Shown here piece by piece: positions 25,130 to 37,712 of a stretch of 64,000 nt of DNA (positions are counted from its first letter, which is position 1; each line of letters starts with the position of its first letter). A program made the position numbers and the translations under genes. Under the pieces are notes generated by a model. The model saw nothing but the letters and a program-made list of their open reading frames with translations. It was not told the origin of the DNA and made no database searches. Source of the DNA: Watersipora subatra (taxonomy: Eukaryota > Bryozoa > Gymnolaemata > Cheilostomatida > Watersiporidae); NCBI RefSeq assembly GCF_963576615.1, contig NC_088711.1, forward strand, positions 58,756,248-58,820,247. Reading direction: 5' to 3'.

Positions 25130-28100
25130 CAGTCTGAATTTTCTTAAGGCAGCAGTTTTGTTTTCAAATCTTATAATGAATCGGCCGAGAAAACACTGGA
25201 GTGTAATCTATACTTGGAGTTGTTTCCTCCTAAAGTATATACTATTCATTGAGTAGGTGGTGTCAAACTAATTTAGAGAACTACTCATAATAAGAGTTAA
25301 AATAAGTTGGGTTATATATTAATGAAACACAGGCTGCAGGTGACATTCAATGCATCATAATGTGACACTTGCATGATATTTGGAGACAATGTTCATATGA
25401 GGGTAAATAAAGTACAGACAATCACATATCAGTGGCCATCAGTAACAATAACATGAAACATGTGAGAAAACAAGTTTGTCAACTTTATACAGTAACTATT
25501 TTTGCTATCTTTTGTAAGAAAGTAAATTCAAAGAGCTCGCCTTTCGCTGACAGTCAACATATGATTCAACAGTTAACATACAATACTTTTTTACTTTGAC
25601 ACCCATTTGACCTTCAAAGACTTCTCACGTAAGTGAGGTAGTTATGAAGTCTTTGGTAGTAAAGACAACTTCAATTTAAAAAAAACTAGAATATTCATGG
25701 ATCCACCAACATCAAATAGTAAAATCCTGACAAGTAGTCCTTGGCCAACATAGAAACTTGGTAACTTTTCATCAAGGCAAACAGAAGTGAAACTCCATTA
25801 AAAATGTTTAAATGGGGTCAAATATTTTGTTCTGATTCCATGTTACAAAGTTTTTCATTTAGTTACGATATATTCGATAACTTAAAATGGGTCGAGCACA
25901 ACATGAAACATTCAGCCAAGCAATTTTTTAAACACCAACTAAACGGATGCATTTACCTGGTCTTTAAAATACCAGAACCAACAATGAAGATGCCGGATGT
26001 AGTTAATTCATTTGGATATAATTGCCACAGCTATCTTTAGCATTTACAGCAACCAGCGGTCAATGATAAATTCTCATGAACCCGCTAAAGCCAGGCTGGT
26101 GCACAGATTGTCATAGACAGCGTTATAAGAACACGGGAAATAAATGCTATCATAAGCACTATGTTCACCTAGACAGAGTATATGGGTGTCTCAGAATATT
26201 CGTAGGTTATTAGGTTCACGAGAGACATAGATCACATGGTTCACAATAGACTTAGTGTAGAGAAATTAACCCTTCATTGGTTCTACTGTCCAGTGAGCAA
26301 TACTAATGGAATGTTATGAGCTACCAAAAATCACTTAGAGATGACAAGTCGGCGTTCAGCTATTTTCTTGCTCTCCGGGTGGTCCACTTGATGCTTATTG
26401 TTCGGGTTTGGCGCTTGGCTTGGCGAGCATTGGCGAACGATTGACGTAAGAGTGGCGGTAAACTTGCACCAATTATTTTACTCTTTTTCTCATTACCTGC
26501 TATTTTATCCAGTCGAGTTCTAGTTGCAATTTCTGTCACATCAGTTTAGTTTCTGGTGTCACCATGCTAGCTCATACATTAGAGACAGTTGAGCGTTTTA
26601 CTATTATTCAGTAGAAGTTTTGTGGCTCTGCCACCCAGTTTGCTTATTACAGCAACTTTAACATCAGAGATAGAAGTGTTAGAGGGTGCACAGACAGCAC
26701 GAAGGTGTGTAACAATTATGCAATTTACTCGAAGCCTATTATATCATTAATTGCTTTGTTTGTTTCTTTAACTTGTATTTTGTTCTGATTTTTTATACAT
26801 ATTTTAAGCATGGTTATTCATTTTCTAATAGGCTTCACGGTCATCAGTTATAAATAAAGAGATCAGTGAACCTCAACCTCTCCAGCACCCTTTATAATTG
26901 TCACACTAGAGATCGGCATAAGTCTCTATACTTAGATCACATGGATCACAATAGACATAGATCACATGGTTCACAATAGACTTAGATCACATGGATCACA
27001 ATAGACTTAGATTACATGGATCACAATAGACATGGAATATAGGGTTTAAAATAAGCAGAAATTACGAGGCTTTAAATGAACAGATGCTGGGGTTCAAAAT
27101 AGACATAGATCACATGGGTAGCAATAGACATAGACCCATAGATGAAAATAGATGTTAGATTACCTGGTTCCAAATAGTCAGATTATGTTGGACAAACTTA
27201 AAAACATTTACGTAGTGTGAACAGAATTTGCCTTTTTTACTGCTCTAGATTTTCTTAATGATTCGATACCGCAATAATGTCTGCATGTCCTTATGCACTG
27301 ATCTGCTTACCTTCACTGTTCAAATATGAACAACTTTTTTAGTAAAATATAAGTGACTTTATATACTATAATAAACTATTTACTTTATATACTATAATAA
27401 TATATTGGTTCTATTCTGTGTGAGACTAAATACTATATCTGAGTATCATTATGTAACCTCAGCACAATACAATGTGAAAGTAGCCTACCTGTTCTCATAC
27501 GACTGCTGACTATAGTCTTCCACTACCGAAGAAGAACAATCGGCGTTTAGAGACGCAACGATAGCAAACATCTTCATTTAAGCGTGATGTTGCACTTGAA
27601 AAGATTGATTCAAACCCATATCATTACCTAAACAAACAGTAGCGCAGCCTGCATAATAATGACAGCCTGTTCCATGCCTTATCTATGATGTGTAACCTAA
27701 CACTCTTAACAATAGAAGGTAACTATGGAAGGCAGCATAGTATTCATCAACAAACACTGCCTGGCATCAAAGTCAAGGCAGCACTCACGGCTAGCCATCG
27801 GCCATGAAAGAGCCGTCTTTTTACAGGAAGTGGCAATGACAAAAGAACACTATGCAGCAATGTTTGCTGGAAATTTAGTTCGACTACATATCCGTTTGTT
27901 TTTAAGCAAACTGGTTTGGACTAAACAATATTAGCAATACTTGCTGACTGCTGCCGATGTTTTATATGATATAGGACTGTTCTTTCTTTTTTAACCGTCA
28001 GCTTATGCAGAGCATTTATAGACAACAATCAGCAATACTTGCTCACGGTTGACGATGCTTTATAGAATGCAGGACTGTTTCTTCTCTTTTTTATTGGACA

Positions 28101-29690
28101 GCTTGGACAGACTTGGCTGTTTGCCAAAGCAATTCTTGAATGTTTGTTTACCTGCAATCTATAAGATAAGCAGTTTAAGGAAAACTTCTTTCACAATCTG
28201 ACAACGCTGCCGTACGGCTGCCATATAGTCTATGATATTAGCTACGGAATGTTATCACATTACGATATTGAAACCTTGTTACAAACAAACATGTCTGTCA
28301 TGTATTAGCAGGAGAGAACTTCCATTATCAGTGAATGTACAGTACTTGAATTGCATGCGGCTTTGTGATTACTATATCAGAACAAAATGTACCTGGTGTT
28401 AGACAGCTGGCAGCATCTGTTTTCAGATGAGGACAACAGCTCTAAAGCATTTAAACTTCAATGATAAGAACAGTTTCTTTGCGACGCCAAACCTCTTCTC
28501 TCAGCCATAGTAGCACACTCTCTGTTTCCTGGCTAAAGAGAACTATCAAACAGTTACTGATGAACCCAGCTATTCATCTGAAAGGCACAAAGCTGAAAGT
28601 CGCTTGTCTCTTTAATAGAACTGCACTAGTTGGCAGAAGCATTGTGATTTCAGCTACAGTTCCAGCAGATTATAGTATGATATTATTAGCTTGTGCTTTT
28701 TAGATTTGGATTACAAAAGAATTCAGTTTATTGCATATTCTGTGTGTAGCAGAGGTTTACAGATATCTGGAGTCAGCATTTATTTCAGATTGCCTGTGCT
28801 CCCAGCTACATTTTTTGAAGAATGGTATAAGTAGTTAAGACGAATTAAAACAAGCTAGCCAAGGCTCTCTTTACAAACCAGGCGACAATAAAAACAAACT
28901 GTGAAAAAGCTGGATTTTTTTATAATAGGCGCATGAAAACTTTCAATCACAGTAGAAATTCACACTAGTCTGAATGGTTCATGTGCTGCCATACAGGTTT
29001 ACTTAGCTAACCTAATGAACACTATAATTCATGAAGGATGTTTCCAACTCCTAACACATAGGGGGTTGTGGGTAGGCTATTGAGTTCATGTGAAGCTTTG
29101 GGTTTTCAATGGTGAACCACTCATTTTATTAGAGGGATTATAATAGGGCACATGATAACCTAGTTAGGTTGGTTACCTTGACAGTGGATGAGGATGAGCG
29201 CATGCATAGAAAGGTGTCGCCAAAAGATGTGGGCCTAAAGTCATAACCCTCCAAAAGGCAAGGCCTGATACCTTTATAAAAAAAATTTTTGTAGGTTAGG
29301 AGATAAACAGTTACTTTATAACAAACTGCTGCAGTGAATGGTAAAATAGTTTATTAGGCTGGTTAGTGGGTCATCAATTATAGAGTCGTTACTAAAGGCG
29401 GCGAGTGTAGGATAGCTCTATGTTTATAGATACGCCCTGTACTAAATGAACACCCTATTGATCGTGCATGTCTTTCCATGATAGGTAATGTTTCAACACT
29501 TTTTATGTCTACCCACCTAAGGTACCTGTGCAGAATCAAAAAGCAACCAAGAATATTAGCAGCCATCTTTTCCCAAATAGACGATGTAATTCTCGGTATG
29601 CGGGCCTGAAATATCAACATGATGTGCCGTTGATCAGTAGACTTAGCGGAACTGCTGGAAACAAAACCCGGCATTTACCTAGCTGATAGG
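25130..29690. other. Gene-poor region with small repeats
   Basis: No exon can be supported. At about 26925-27155 a 25-27 bp unit like AGATCACATGGATCACAATA recurs roughly six times with decay. Open frames at 25804-26040, 27725-27934 and 28461-28703 (+) have no recognisable domain. Upstream exons of the unknown minus-strand gene could lie here. Confidence 0.45.
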
Positions 29691-29870
29691 ATGAAAGAAA
29701 AGAAACCACAGTTGGTGATGATATGTATGGATAGAAGGCCATTTAAGAACGGTGTGTTTATCAAAGAGTTAACAGTTGAACTGAATAAGACGAAGATAAG
29801 GGGTAGAAATACCAATTTGTACAAAGCTGTAGAGGTTGCTGATGCTCTTTCTAAAATAAGTACTAACTAA
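29691..29870 (+). CDS. Small ORF, 59 aa, weak Alba-like pattern
   Basis: ATG at 29691 opens a frame to TAA at 29868. It reads MKEKKPQLVMICMDRRPF at the start and later TKIRGRNTNLYKAVEVADAL. The arrangement of a short strand, a (K/R)(K/R)P turn, a strand, and then an IRGRG-like turn with KAV.VA resembles the Alba nucleic-acid-binding fold, but the similarity is only by eye. TTTACCTAG just upstream could be an acceptor, so it may be an exon or a decayed gene fragment. A minus-strand frame also covers 29378-29674 without recognisable content. Confidence 0.3.
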   Translation: MKEKKPQLVMICMDRRPFKNGVFIKELTVELNKTKIRGRNTNLYKAVEVADALSKISTN

Positions 29871-30130
29871 AACTAGCGAATCTAATAAGGTAAATCATGT
29901 TGCAGAGCAAGCGTCTCCTTGGCATGCTGTGCAAGCAAGCCCTTTCAGGGCAGCTTATTTCCAGGCATCGGCAAATATATAAACGTGTAAAATGAGAATG
30001 TTTGCTGGCAGCAAACATGATTAAGTGGCATGTGAGGATGCTGTCAAGCATAACTTGAAAATTGAATTCTTCCAATGACCATGTGAGTAAACAAAGCAAT
30101 GGCAACAACTTATGTAAAGATGACTTCTAG

Positions 30131-31275
30131 CAGAGCATATCTTGTACAGTATCATAGACATCTTACACAGCGTCATAGACATCTTGTAAAGCATCATAGA
30201 CATCTTATACAGCATCATAGACATCTTATACAGCGTCATAGACATCTTGTACAGCATCATAGACATCTTATACAGCATCATAGACATCTTATACAGCATC
30301 ATAGACATATTATACAGCGCCATAGATATCCTGTATAATATCATAGACATCTTATACAGTATCATAGACATATTGTACTGCATCATCGACATCTTGTACT
30401 GTGTCATAGATACATTGTACACCATCATAGACATATTATACAGTATCATAGACATATTGTACAGTATCATAGACATATTATACACCATCATAGACATATT
30501 GTTCACCAAGATAGACATATTGTACAGTATCATAGACATATTGTACAGTATCATAGACATATTATACAGTATCATAGACATATTGTACAGTGTCATAGAC
30601 ATCTTGTACAGTATCATAGACATATTATGCAGTATCATAGACATATTGTACACCATCATAGACATATTATACAGTATCATAGACATATTGTACAGTATCA
30701 TAGACATATTGTACAGTGTCATAGACATATTGTACAATATCATAGACCTCTTATACAGTATCATAGACATATTGTACACCATCATAGACATATTATACAG
30801 TATCATAGACATATTGTACAGTGTCATAGACATCTTGTACAGTATCATAGACATATTATGCAGTATCATAGACATATTGTACACCATCATAGACATATTA
30901 TACAGTATCATAGACATATTGTACAGTATCATAGACATATTGTACAGTATCATAGACATATTGTACACCATCATAGACATATTTTACAGTATCATAGACA
31001 TATTGTACAATATCATAGACCTCTTATACAGTATCATAGACATATTGTACACCATCATAGACATATTATACAGTATCATAGACATATTGTACAGTATCAT
31101 AGACATACTGTACAGTGTCATAGACATATTGTACACCATCATAGACATGTTGTACAACAAGATAGACATATTGTACAGTGTCATAGACATATTGTACAGT
31201 ATCATAGACATATTATACAGTATCATAGACATATTGTACACCATCATAGACATATTGTACACCATCATAGACAAC
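30131..31275. repeat. 21-bp minisatellite, about 54 units
   Basis: The unit is ATCATAGACATATTGTACAGT with variants (ATCTTATACAGC at the left, ATTGTACACC scattered through the right). Because the period is a multiple of three and stop codons fall outside several frames, the array is open in two plus frames (repeating YSIIDIL and QYHRHIV) and one minus frame (repeating MSMILYN). The long ORFs here are by-products of the repeat. Higher-order structure is visible: blocks of several units around 30600-30760 recur nearly unchanged around 30760-30960 and 31000-31120. Confidence 0.9.
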
Positions 31276-31894
31276 AGGCAGCATTCTAACATCTGCCATA
31301 AATTAAATAGAGATCTGATCTCATCTGAAGTTATACCCTGATGAGAGCAGATTCACATCTGCTTGAAACAAATTTGTAGTCATCGATTAACAGCAAACTG
31401 CTTCTTATATTTTATATTATAAATTATTATAAAATTATTTAAAAATATATAAAAATAGCTTATTTTAAAAATACTTATTTTTAAATGTGATACTATATAT
31501 TCAGTAAGCCGATAGGTGCATAACAATATTGCCAAAATATGTTAAATTAATAAAATATATTTACCAGTCCAATTACATTTAAAGTGGCTTTAGGTTCACT
31601 AGCTCTGGTTGGTGAACTCAAAGCTAAAATAATTTTTGTTTTTTCAGCTTGTTCACATATAAATATCAATCTAGTTTTTTCTCAAGTGACAAGTTTCTCA
31701 AGGACAAAATATTTGTGCACAAAAACAAACGACTCGTGTGATTCACATGTAACAAAAATATCTCTGCTCATTAAAGAAACACAAATTAAACTCAGTTTCG
31801 CTACATAGATGTACTCAAAAATTAATTGTAGAAAGCATTTGTTTCAAGTATCGGCCATGCTTGCTGTATCACAGGCTCCGAAAGGAACCGACTT
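31276..31894. other. AT-rich spacer
   Basis: Between the minisatellite and the stop codon of the second Tctex gene the sequence is strongly AT-rich, with runs such as TTATAAATTATTATAAAATT near 31430. No exon is seen; it probably contains the 3' UTR of the minus-strand gene. Confidence 0.45.
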
Positions 31895-34164
31895 CTAGTC
31901 TTTATACACAGCATAGACATTTACAAGGCAGTACACTTGGCTATTCTCAGTGCAAAAACTGACATATGTGTCAGACTGCTTATTCCACAGACACTTGCTA
32001 ACCATCTTCAGTCCTTGACCTTTGACCTCTCCTATCATAACTGTCACTATCAGCTTATAACGACCAACTCCCGTGTCATGGATGCGCTTGCTGATCTGCT
32101 CAGATAAAACTTTTGTAGCCCGAGGACCAACAGTGGGATCGAAACATCGTAGGTTAGCCACTGCGCGCTCCACAAGACCTTTTACTTCAGCAAATGTCTT
32201 TCGTGTGTCAAAGAACTCGTCAGGCAGTAGACGATAGGTTGGTTCAACAGCTGGACTAAACTGGCTCTTTTTCTCAATCAGCTGAAAACACAGTCAGTTA
32301 TTTGAGTGGCTTTGATTGTTCGTCAACCAAAGGAGAAAACTTGAAATCGGTTGCAGTCGTTGCTACGCATTGTGAATGTAAACTTTACAGGGTTTGCTCA
32401 AATCCTGGCATGCATATTTAGGAGAAAAAAACAATAGTGTTCTTTTTACAAATGTATTAATTAAATTTTTCTTTTAATAAAAGTTTGTATCCATACAAGC
32501 ATTGGAAATTTAGCAAGATTTTATTGTGTGAGTAGTTATAGTTAGAAATTTTTAAAAAGCGTATAGTTTATTTTTATAAAACTGTCAAACCTTTTAATAT
32601 TAGCATAATCTATAAAAGATTATTATAGATTTATTAGAAAACCGATAAATGAGAAACTATCTGAACATAAAAACTATCATGGTAAAACTTGCCAATACTT
32701 TAAAGTAAGGAGAACTTCAACAACAAAGAACTGAAACTAATTGGTGAATACGTGCATTTCTTAATAAATAAAACTGACTGACAGAAGCTACAGGCACCTG
32801 CCACACTTGTCACAGCTGTCACAAACATATACCAATGATACTACAACACACACATAGAGTAAGAACTATTACAGAGTGTAATTAACATGCATAATCTGTA
32901 ACCCATGGCAGCGCTGCTCCTCTGTGAAGACTGCGAGCTGTTATATGTAGTAAAATATTTATGACATAACTTGTCATTAGACTGAATAAGAGTCATGATT
33001 TCATTTCTTGAGTCAGACAGACAACTTCATCACTTCGTGTAATAAAGAGATTTTGTCATATGACATAAGTGCATTTCGTATAATTGTTCCTCCAAAAAAA
33101 GAGAAGAGTGTGACAAAACAAAAGATTGTTTCAATTCATTGAATTCGCAAAAAAGTTATACCAAATTAAAAAACCAAATATGCATTCAAAACATTCAAAT
33201 ATTGCACCCTGTATGCTAAATTTTGTCGTCTAGCAACTAGCAAGCTTAAGGCTTGGCTTTTCAGGTTCCGCTTTCGCGTTGTTTCCATAACCCTTCCAGC
33301 ATTTAGGGTCTGCTACGTGTAAGGTAATGGGCAACGCTAAGTAGAGATAGTTTGCTACGCAGGATTATATCATCAAATGAGTTTCCTGATACAAACCTCA
33401 CTCTTCATGGAACATGCAGACATTCAGGAATAGTTCAATATTTAACAGACAAACAATCAATAGCGATTAATTTAATGTTTAATTATACGGCATCCGCTGT
33501 CAAAGGGCGCGGCCTCAACAGGAAATCAAAATTCAGCTGATATGTTGAACAGATAAATGTGATGCCACAAAATAATAACTCTGACCACTGTAGAAGAAAA
33601 GGAGTGGGTGGCTTATCTAGTAAAGAAGATGTATGTATATTATTAGGTTCTTGAGGAGTTGCTGGTGTCTGAGAACATCTCAATTTGATAAAAGTAAGGG
33701 AGTTAAAAATACCAGCAACTTTATGAATAATTTAGAAGCTAATTAAAGTGATCAAACAGCAAGCTTTGTACAGTAGCATCTGTTTATATGTTGCTAGGCA
33801 GCAGCATGAACTAGACGCAATGAAGCAAGCCATAACAGGTTTGAATGCATAAAACATAGTTACCGATTATAAATGGTTTAAATTCCTAATAAGGTGCTCA
33901 GGCTAAATGAGGAGTTAGTAGCAGAAATAAAACATGTTCGTGAATCAATGCTATCATCATTAATATTTTGTTTTAGTACAAAACTTTTAAAGAGAAGACA
34001 ACATAACAGCCCACCTGTTTGTGCAACCTTCTTGCGCACCGTTGAGAAGCTATCAGACCAGCAAAAGATGGCGCTACTTTTCTTTCTGGTGACTTTTTTG
34101 AACTTTCGCTAAAATCGTCCGTTCTTGTCACACTCTCCTTACTAGTCGAAGATTTCGAGTCCAT
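31895..34164 (-). CDS. Tctex1-domain dynein light chain, two exons
   Basis: Exon 1 is 34164-34015 (50 codons) and exon 2 is 32281-31895 (128 codons plus stop), joined at phase 0 with CAG|GTGGGC and TTTTCAG|CTG borders, giving 178 aa. The N-terminus is Ser/Lys-rich (MDSKSSTSKESVTR). Then comes FAGLIASQRCARRLHKQ, VEPTYRLLPDEFF, and the Tctex1 landmarks GRYKLIVTVMIGEVKGQG, SKCLWNKQSDTYV and CLVNVYAVYKD. Length and layout match DYNLT5/TCTEX1D-type light chains of dynein, often ciliary. It resembles the intronless gene at 22401-22931 along its length (FAGLIASQ versus FSILITRQ; PTYRL versus PTYQL), so the two are likely paralogues. Confidence 0.88.
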
Positions 34165-34335
34165 CTTGTACAAGGCGAGCTGGTGAAGTCTTTATCCACG
34201 CTAACAGAGCATTTAGCAATTACAAATCAAATTTAAATTTAATTGGTTTGTTGATAGCGTGACGAAATTTTAGCAAAACCATTAGAAATTTAGACATCAA
34301 AGGAACTGGTTCTATAGATAAACGACAGAAATCAC

Positions 34336-34425
34336 TCGGCGCTGACCCTGATATCCCTGTATGAGGGGGCGCTGACCCTAATATCCCTGTATGAGGTGGC
34401 GCTGACCCTGATATCCCTGTATGAA
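34336..34425 (+). repeat. 30-bp tandem repeat x3
   Basis: GGCGCTGACCCTGATATCCC followed by TGTATGAGGK repeats three times with two or three substitutions. Confidence 0.8.
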
Positions 34426-35181
34426 ATGACTTCAGCCAACAAGAGGCTGAAGATGGTGGTAGTTTGATAGCCTTGGGGACTCACTAGTAAAGATTTTTGC
34501 TAATCAGGCCACACAATAGCAACTTTGGGTGTCTATGAGGGCTTTGGTTTTAATCTAACCAATGATTTCGGTCATTCATACCATACAATATTATACTTCC
34601 ATTTTGCCTCTAACCTTATTTAAGATATGAACACACTTCAAACAGAACTAGACAAGCAAGATATATGTATAAAATGAAGATTACGTATTTTAATAATGCT
34701 AAAACTGCTTCAAATATCAAAATCTGATGCAAGCATTGTACAACTTAGTTCTCTGCAATGCTCTGGTCTGGACTGAACCATAATAGATAAGTATTGAGGC
34801 TATCATCATAGCTAAGATAGCTGGTATTAAACTAGATTTTGAGTTCGTTAAATAAAACTAGCTGTCGAAAGATAACATCACTTCATCAAACTTTGACAAA
34901 CTTAAAGTTACTTTAAGCTGAACATCCTGGTGAGCAGCCCACCTAGAAAACTTCATTAATCTATTCTCTATGTTGCAGCCAAATATTGAGGTATTTATCC
35001 TTTAATCCATACCCCGTACCTTCCATTAACAATTAGAAAATATGGTACTAGAATGATGGTGACATTTAGTTGGGAGTGATAGTATGGCTCCTCAATACCT
35101 CAGTGTTGTCATCTTGTCAATGAATAAACTCCCACAAATATTACGCACTGATTTACTGAGACATTTGCATCAGCACTTGAT

Positions 35182-35592
35182 TCTAAGAGAGTTCTCAGTC
35201 ACAGTTACCAGTGATATAAAGAGAATTCTCAGCCACAGTTACCAGTGATGTAAAGGGAGTTCTCAGTCACAGTTACTGGTCATTTAAAAAAGGTTCTCAG
35301 TCCCAATTACCAGTGATGTAAAGAGAGTTCTCAGTCTGAGTTACCAGTAATATAAAGAGAGTTCTCAGTCACAGTTACCAGTGATGTAAAGAAAGTTCTC
35401 AGTCACAGTTACGAGTGATGTAAAGAGAGTTCTCAGTCTGAGTTACCAGTGATGTAAAGAGAGCTCTCAGTCACAGTTACCAGTGATGTAAAGAGAGTTC
35501 TCAGTCACAGTTACCAGTGATGTAAAGAAAGTTCTCAGTCACAGTTACGAGTGATGTAAAGAGAGTTCTCAGTCACAGTTACCAGTGATGTA
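35182..35592 (+). repeat. 34-bp tandem repeat, about 12 units
   Basis: The unit begins AAGAGAGTTCTCAGTCACAG and continues TTACCAGTGATGTA. Most units differ at one to four positions, and blocks of two or three units with shared variants (for example AAGAAAGTTCTC, TTACGAGTG) recur, pointing to unequal crossing over. Confidence 0.85.
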
Positions 35593-37215
35593 CTGCGAGG
35601 GGCCATCTTGCAGTAAACCTTTGAAATAGCAAATTCTAAACAGTCCATACTGGTGAAAATCTGTACTGTGGTGAAGCAACTTGATGTCAACAAAATTTGT
35701 TAACCTTATGTATAGAGAAGACAACTCCCATGGTAAAAGAAAAACGCATATGATAAAAGAAATTTAAGTGTTAACCAAACAGTAGTTGATACAATCATTG
35801 TCGTCTTACATAGCAGCACAGCTGTCTGTTAACAACAATTTATAAAGACAGCTTTGCGAGCAGCAGAGTGGGCTAGAAAAGAAATTTAATACCACTTGTT
35901 CCATTTCCTTATCAAAGCAATTATTCACTTACAGGTTTATCTCCTCTATAATATGCTTTAAAATTGACACTGGCAATGTGAATAGATGTTTCTACCTTGA
36001 GTGGTGCGCTTATACTTTTAGTATGAGCAGGTTATGCCTATCAGAGGCAAACTAAAGGCTTTTAAAACTTTAGCAAACGCCCGATATATTCAATATGCAG
36101 ATATGTGTGATATGTGCTCAACCCTAACTTACCTTTAGGAAAGTCTGCAACCTAAATAAAAAACTAAAAAATAAACCCAACTCTAAACTAGTAAAAGTGA
36201 GATGTAAAAAAAGCATCTTGTGCAACTATGCACTATAAACTATACACATCACATGTCTATGGTAGTTGCATACACTATTATGTAACAGACCTAATCTGAG
36301 CTGTTTTGCATCATTTTTTGAGGTGTTACCGCCCATGGATAAAAGGTAAGATAACTCCATAGTGGGTGCTCAATGGTCAAGGCTCGATAAACAATAAAGC
36401 ATGAGTACCTTTTAAAGGGTGACTCATTTACTAGTGTTTTATTAATACAAGTAATTAATACACTTGTTTGCAAACAGCTACTATCCTTCCTGAATTCCAT
36501 TCAGGATGCACAGCACATACACAATGACATAATGCTAGAGAACAATTTGAAATGAAACAAAAATACTGGAGATTATTTAAGCTTTGGCACAAATTTTTGA
36601 AGATGCTCGGGTAATATGTGAATTAAAGGTTAAAAAATGATATTGTTATGTGTGGAAAATAAAATTATATTTACTGACAAGGAAAATGTGCAGCAGAAGG
36701 AATCTATGGGATATGGGTGAACGCAAATCTAGTCTAGCACCTTATTTGGGCATTTTAAACTTAGTGATGTCTGCAAAGATATTTAACATGTTTTACTGCT
36801 TGCATAAAGCTACAATGCAATGTTTATGAGCCATAAATAGAGTTTGAACTGTCTAGCCAGCGTACAGTCACAGAGTGAAGATGACTTGACTAACAGTAAA
36901 AAAACAAGAATTAACTGTCTGGTGAGAAGCAAGTGAAGACCATTTGGCAGACTGAGAGCCAGAAACAGAGATAATTTGAGCAGCTGAAAGACAGAAAAAC
37001 CTGGGGATTTCACAAATTGATGGTCAAGAAGCTAAAATGGCAGATATGATCAACTGAACTTGCCCAATGAATGTGTATACAGTGCATGGTTACCCATCAT
37101 ATCTAGTAACAACAATGCTGTCCACCAGCATGACAGAGCGTATAGCGACAGCAGACCAAGAGACACATGAGAACAATAAGTGAAAAACTTACCACCAAAT
37201 CATTCTTTCCTATAA

Positions 37216-37350
37216 CAAGAGCCATGTCTAACTGTCTGAAGCCAAGTTTGAAATTAGAAAAAAATTGCTGCAAGCAGGATTCAAACTCACACTATCAAAA
37301 ATGGTAGATCAGCACTATAACACCTGCGCTCATTGATTGCCTTCTGACAG
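37216..37350 (-). mobile_element. SINE copy, minus strand
   Basis: On the minus strand a tRNA-like head with a B box (GTTTGAATCC) is followed by a T-run, then CTTGGCTTCAGACAGTTAGACATGG on the same strand. Head, T-run and GTGGCTT-CAGA-AGAC-CGG tail are shared with copies at 40571-40705 (-) and 58293-58420 (+). Confidence 0.65.
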
Positions 37351-37570
37351 TCAGAATAATTGTGGAGATAGTTAATCTCTATGCTTTATCAGCACATTTG
37401 ACGACCTCTCACAGCATGCTAGACTGTCTGAGTACTAGTGGTAGCAAAATGACAGGACAAGTAAAATCTAAGGCAATTATCACCATTAGTGGGTGATCAG
37501 AGAGCAACAGCCTAGATGTCTATTTCATACATGCTGTCAGAACAGACACTAAGACTACAAATAAGAGTCT

Positions 37571-37576
37571 TTTATT
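37571..37576 (-). terminator. MED8: MED8 polyadenylation signal
   Basis: AATAAA on the minus strand, about 137 bp beyond the MED8 stop codon, in a suitable position for a short 3' UTR. Confidence 0.55.
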
Positions 37577-37712
37577 TCACAGGAGCAATATGTCAGATAT
37601 CGGTGTTAGCTTAGCAATAAGATATTTAGGAGTGAACACGGCTGTAAATTATATACAATGGAAGTAGTGAAGGCCCAAGTGAAAGAATATTGGTGGAAGT
37701 CTGTGTTGTTAT

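Larger units (their letters stand above)
34165..37570. other. Spacer between Tctex and MED8 genes
   Basis: No exon is supported. Apart from the tandem arrays and the SINE listed separately, the sequence is ordinary AT-rich DNA. The minus-strand promoter of the Tctex gene should be near its left end, but no distinctive element is visible. Confidence 0.5.

Noticed and set aside
29378-29674. 98-codon minus ORF with an AAGATGGCTGCT start context (MAANILGCF)
   Set aside because: The internal ATG has a good context and a CACAG|GTACC donor, but no downstream exon could be joined and no family is recognised, so it is not called.
30021-31341. Long ORFs of 220-364 codons on both strands
   Set aside because: All are generated by the 21-bp tandem repeat, whose period is a multiple of three; no unique domain or splice context.
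30131-35592. CRISPR array
   Set aside because: The 21-bp and 34-bp arrays are head-to-tail without unique spacers, in a eukaryotic genome.
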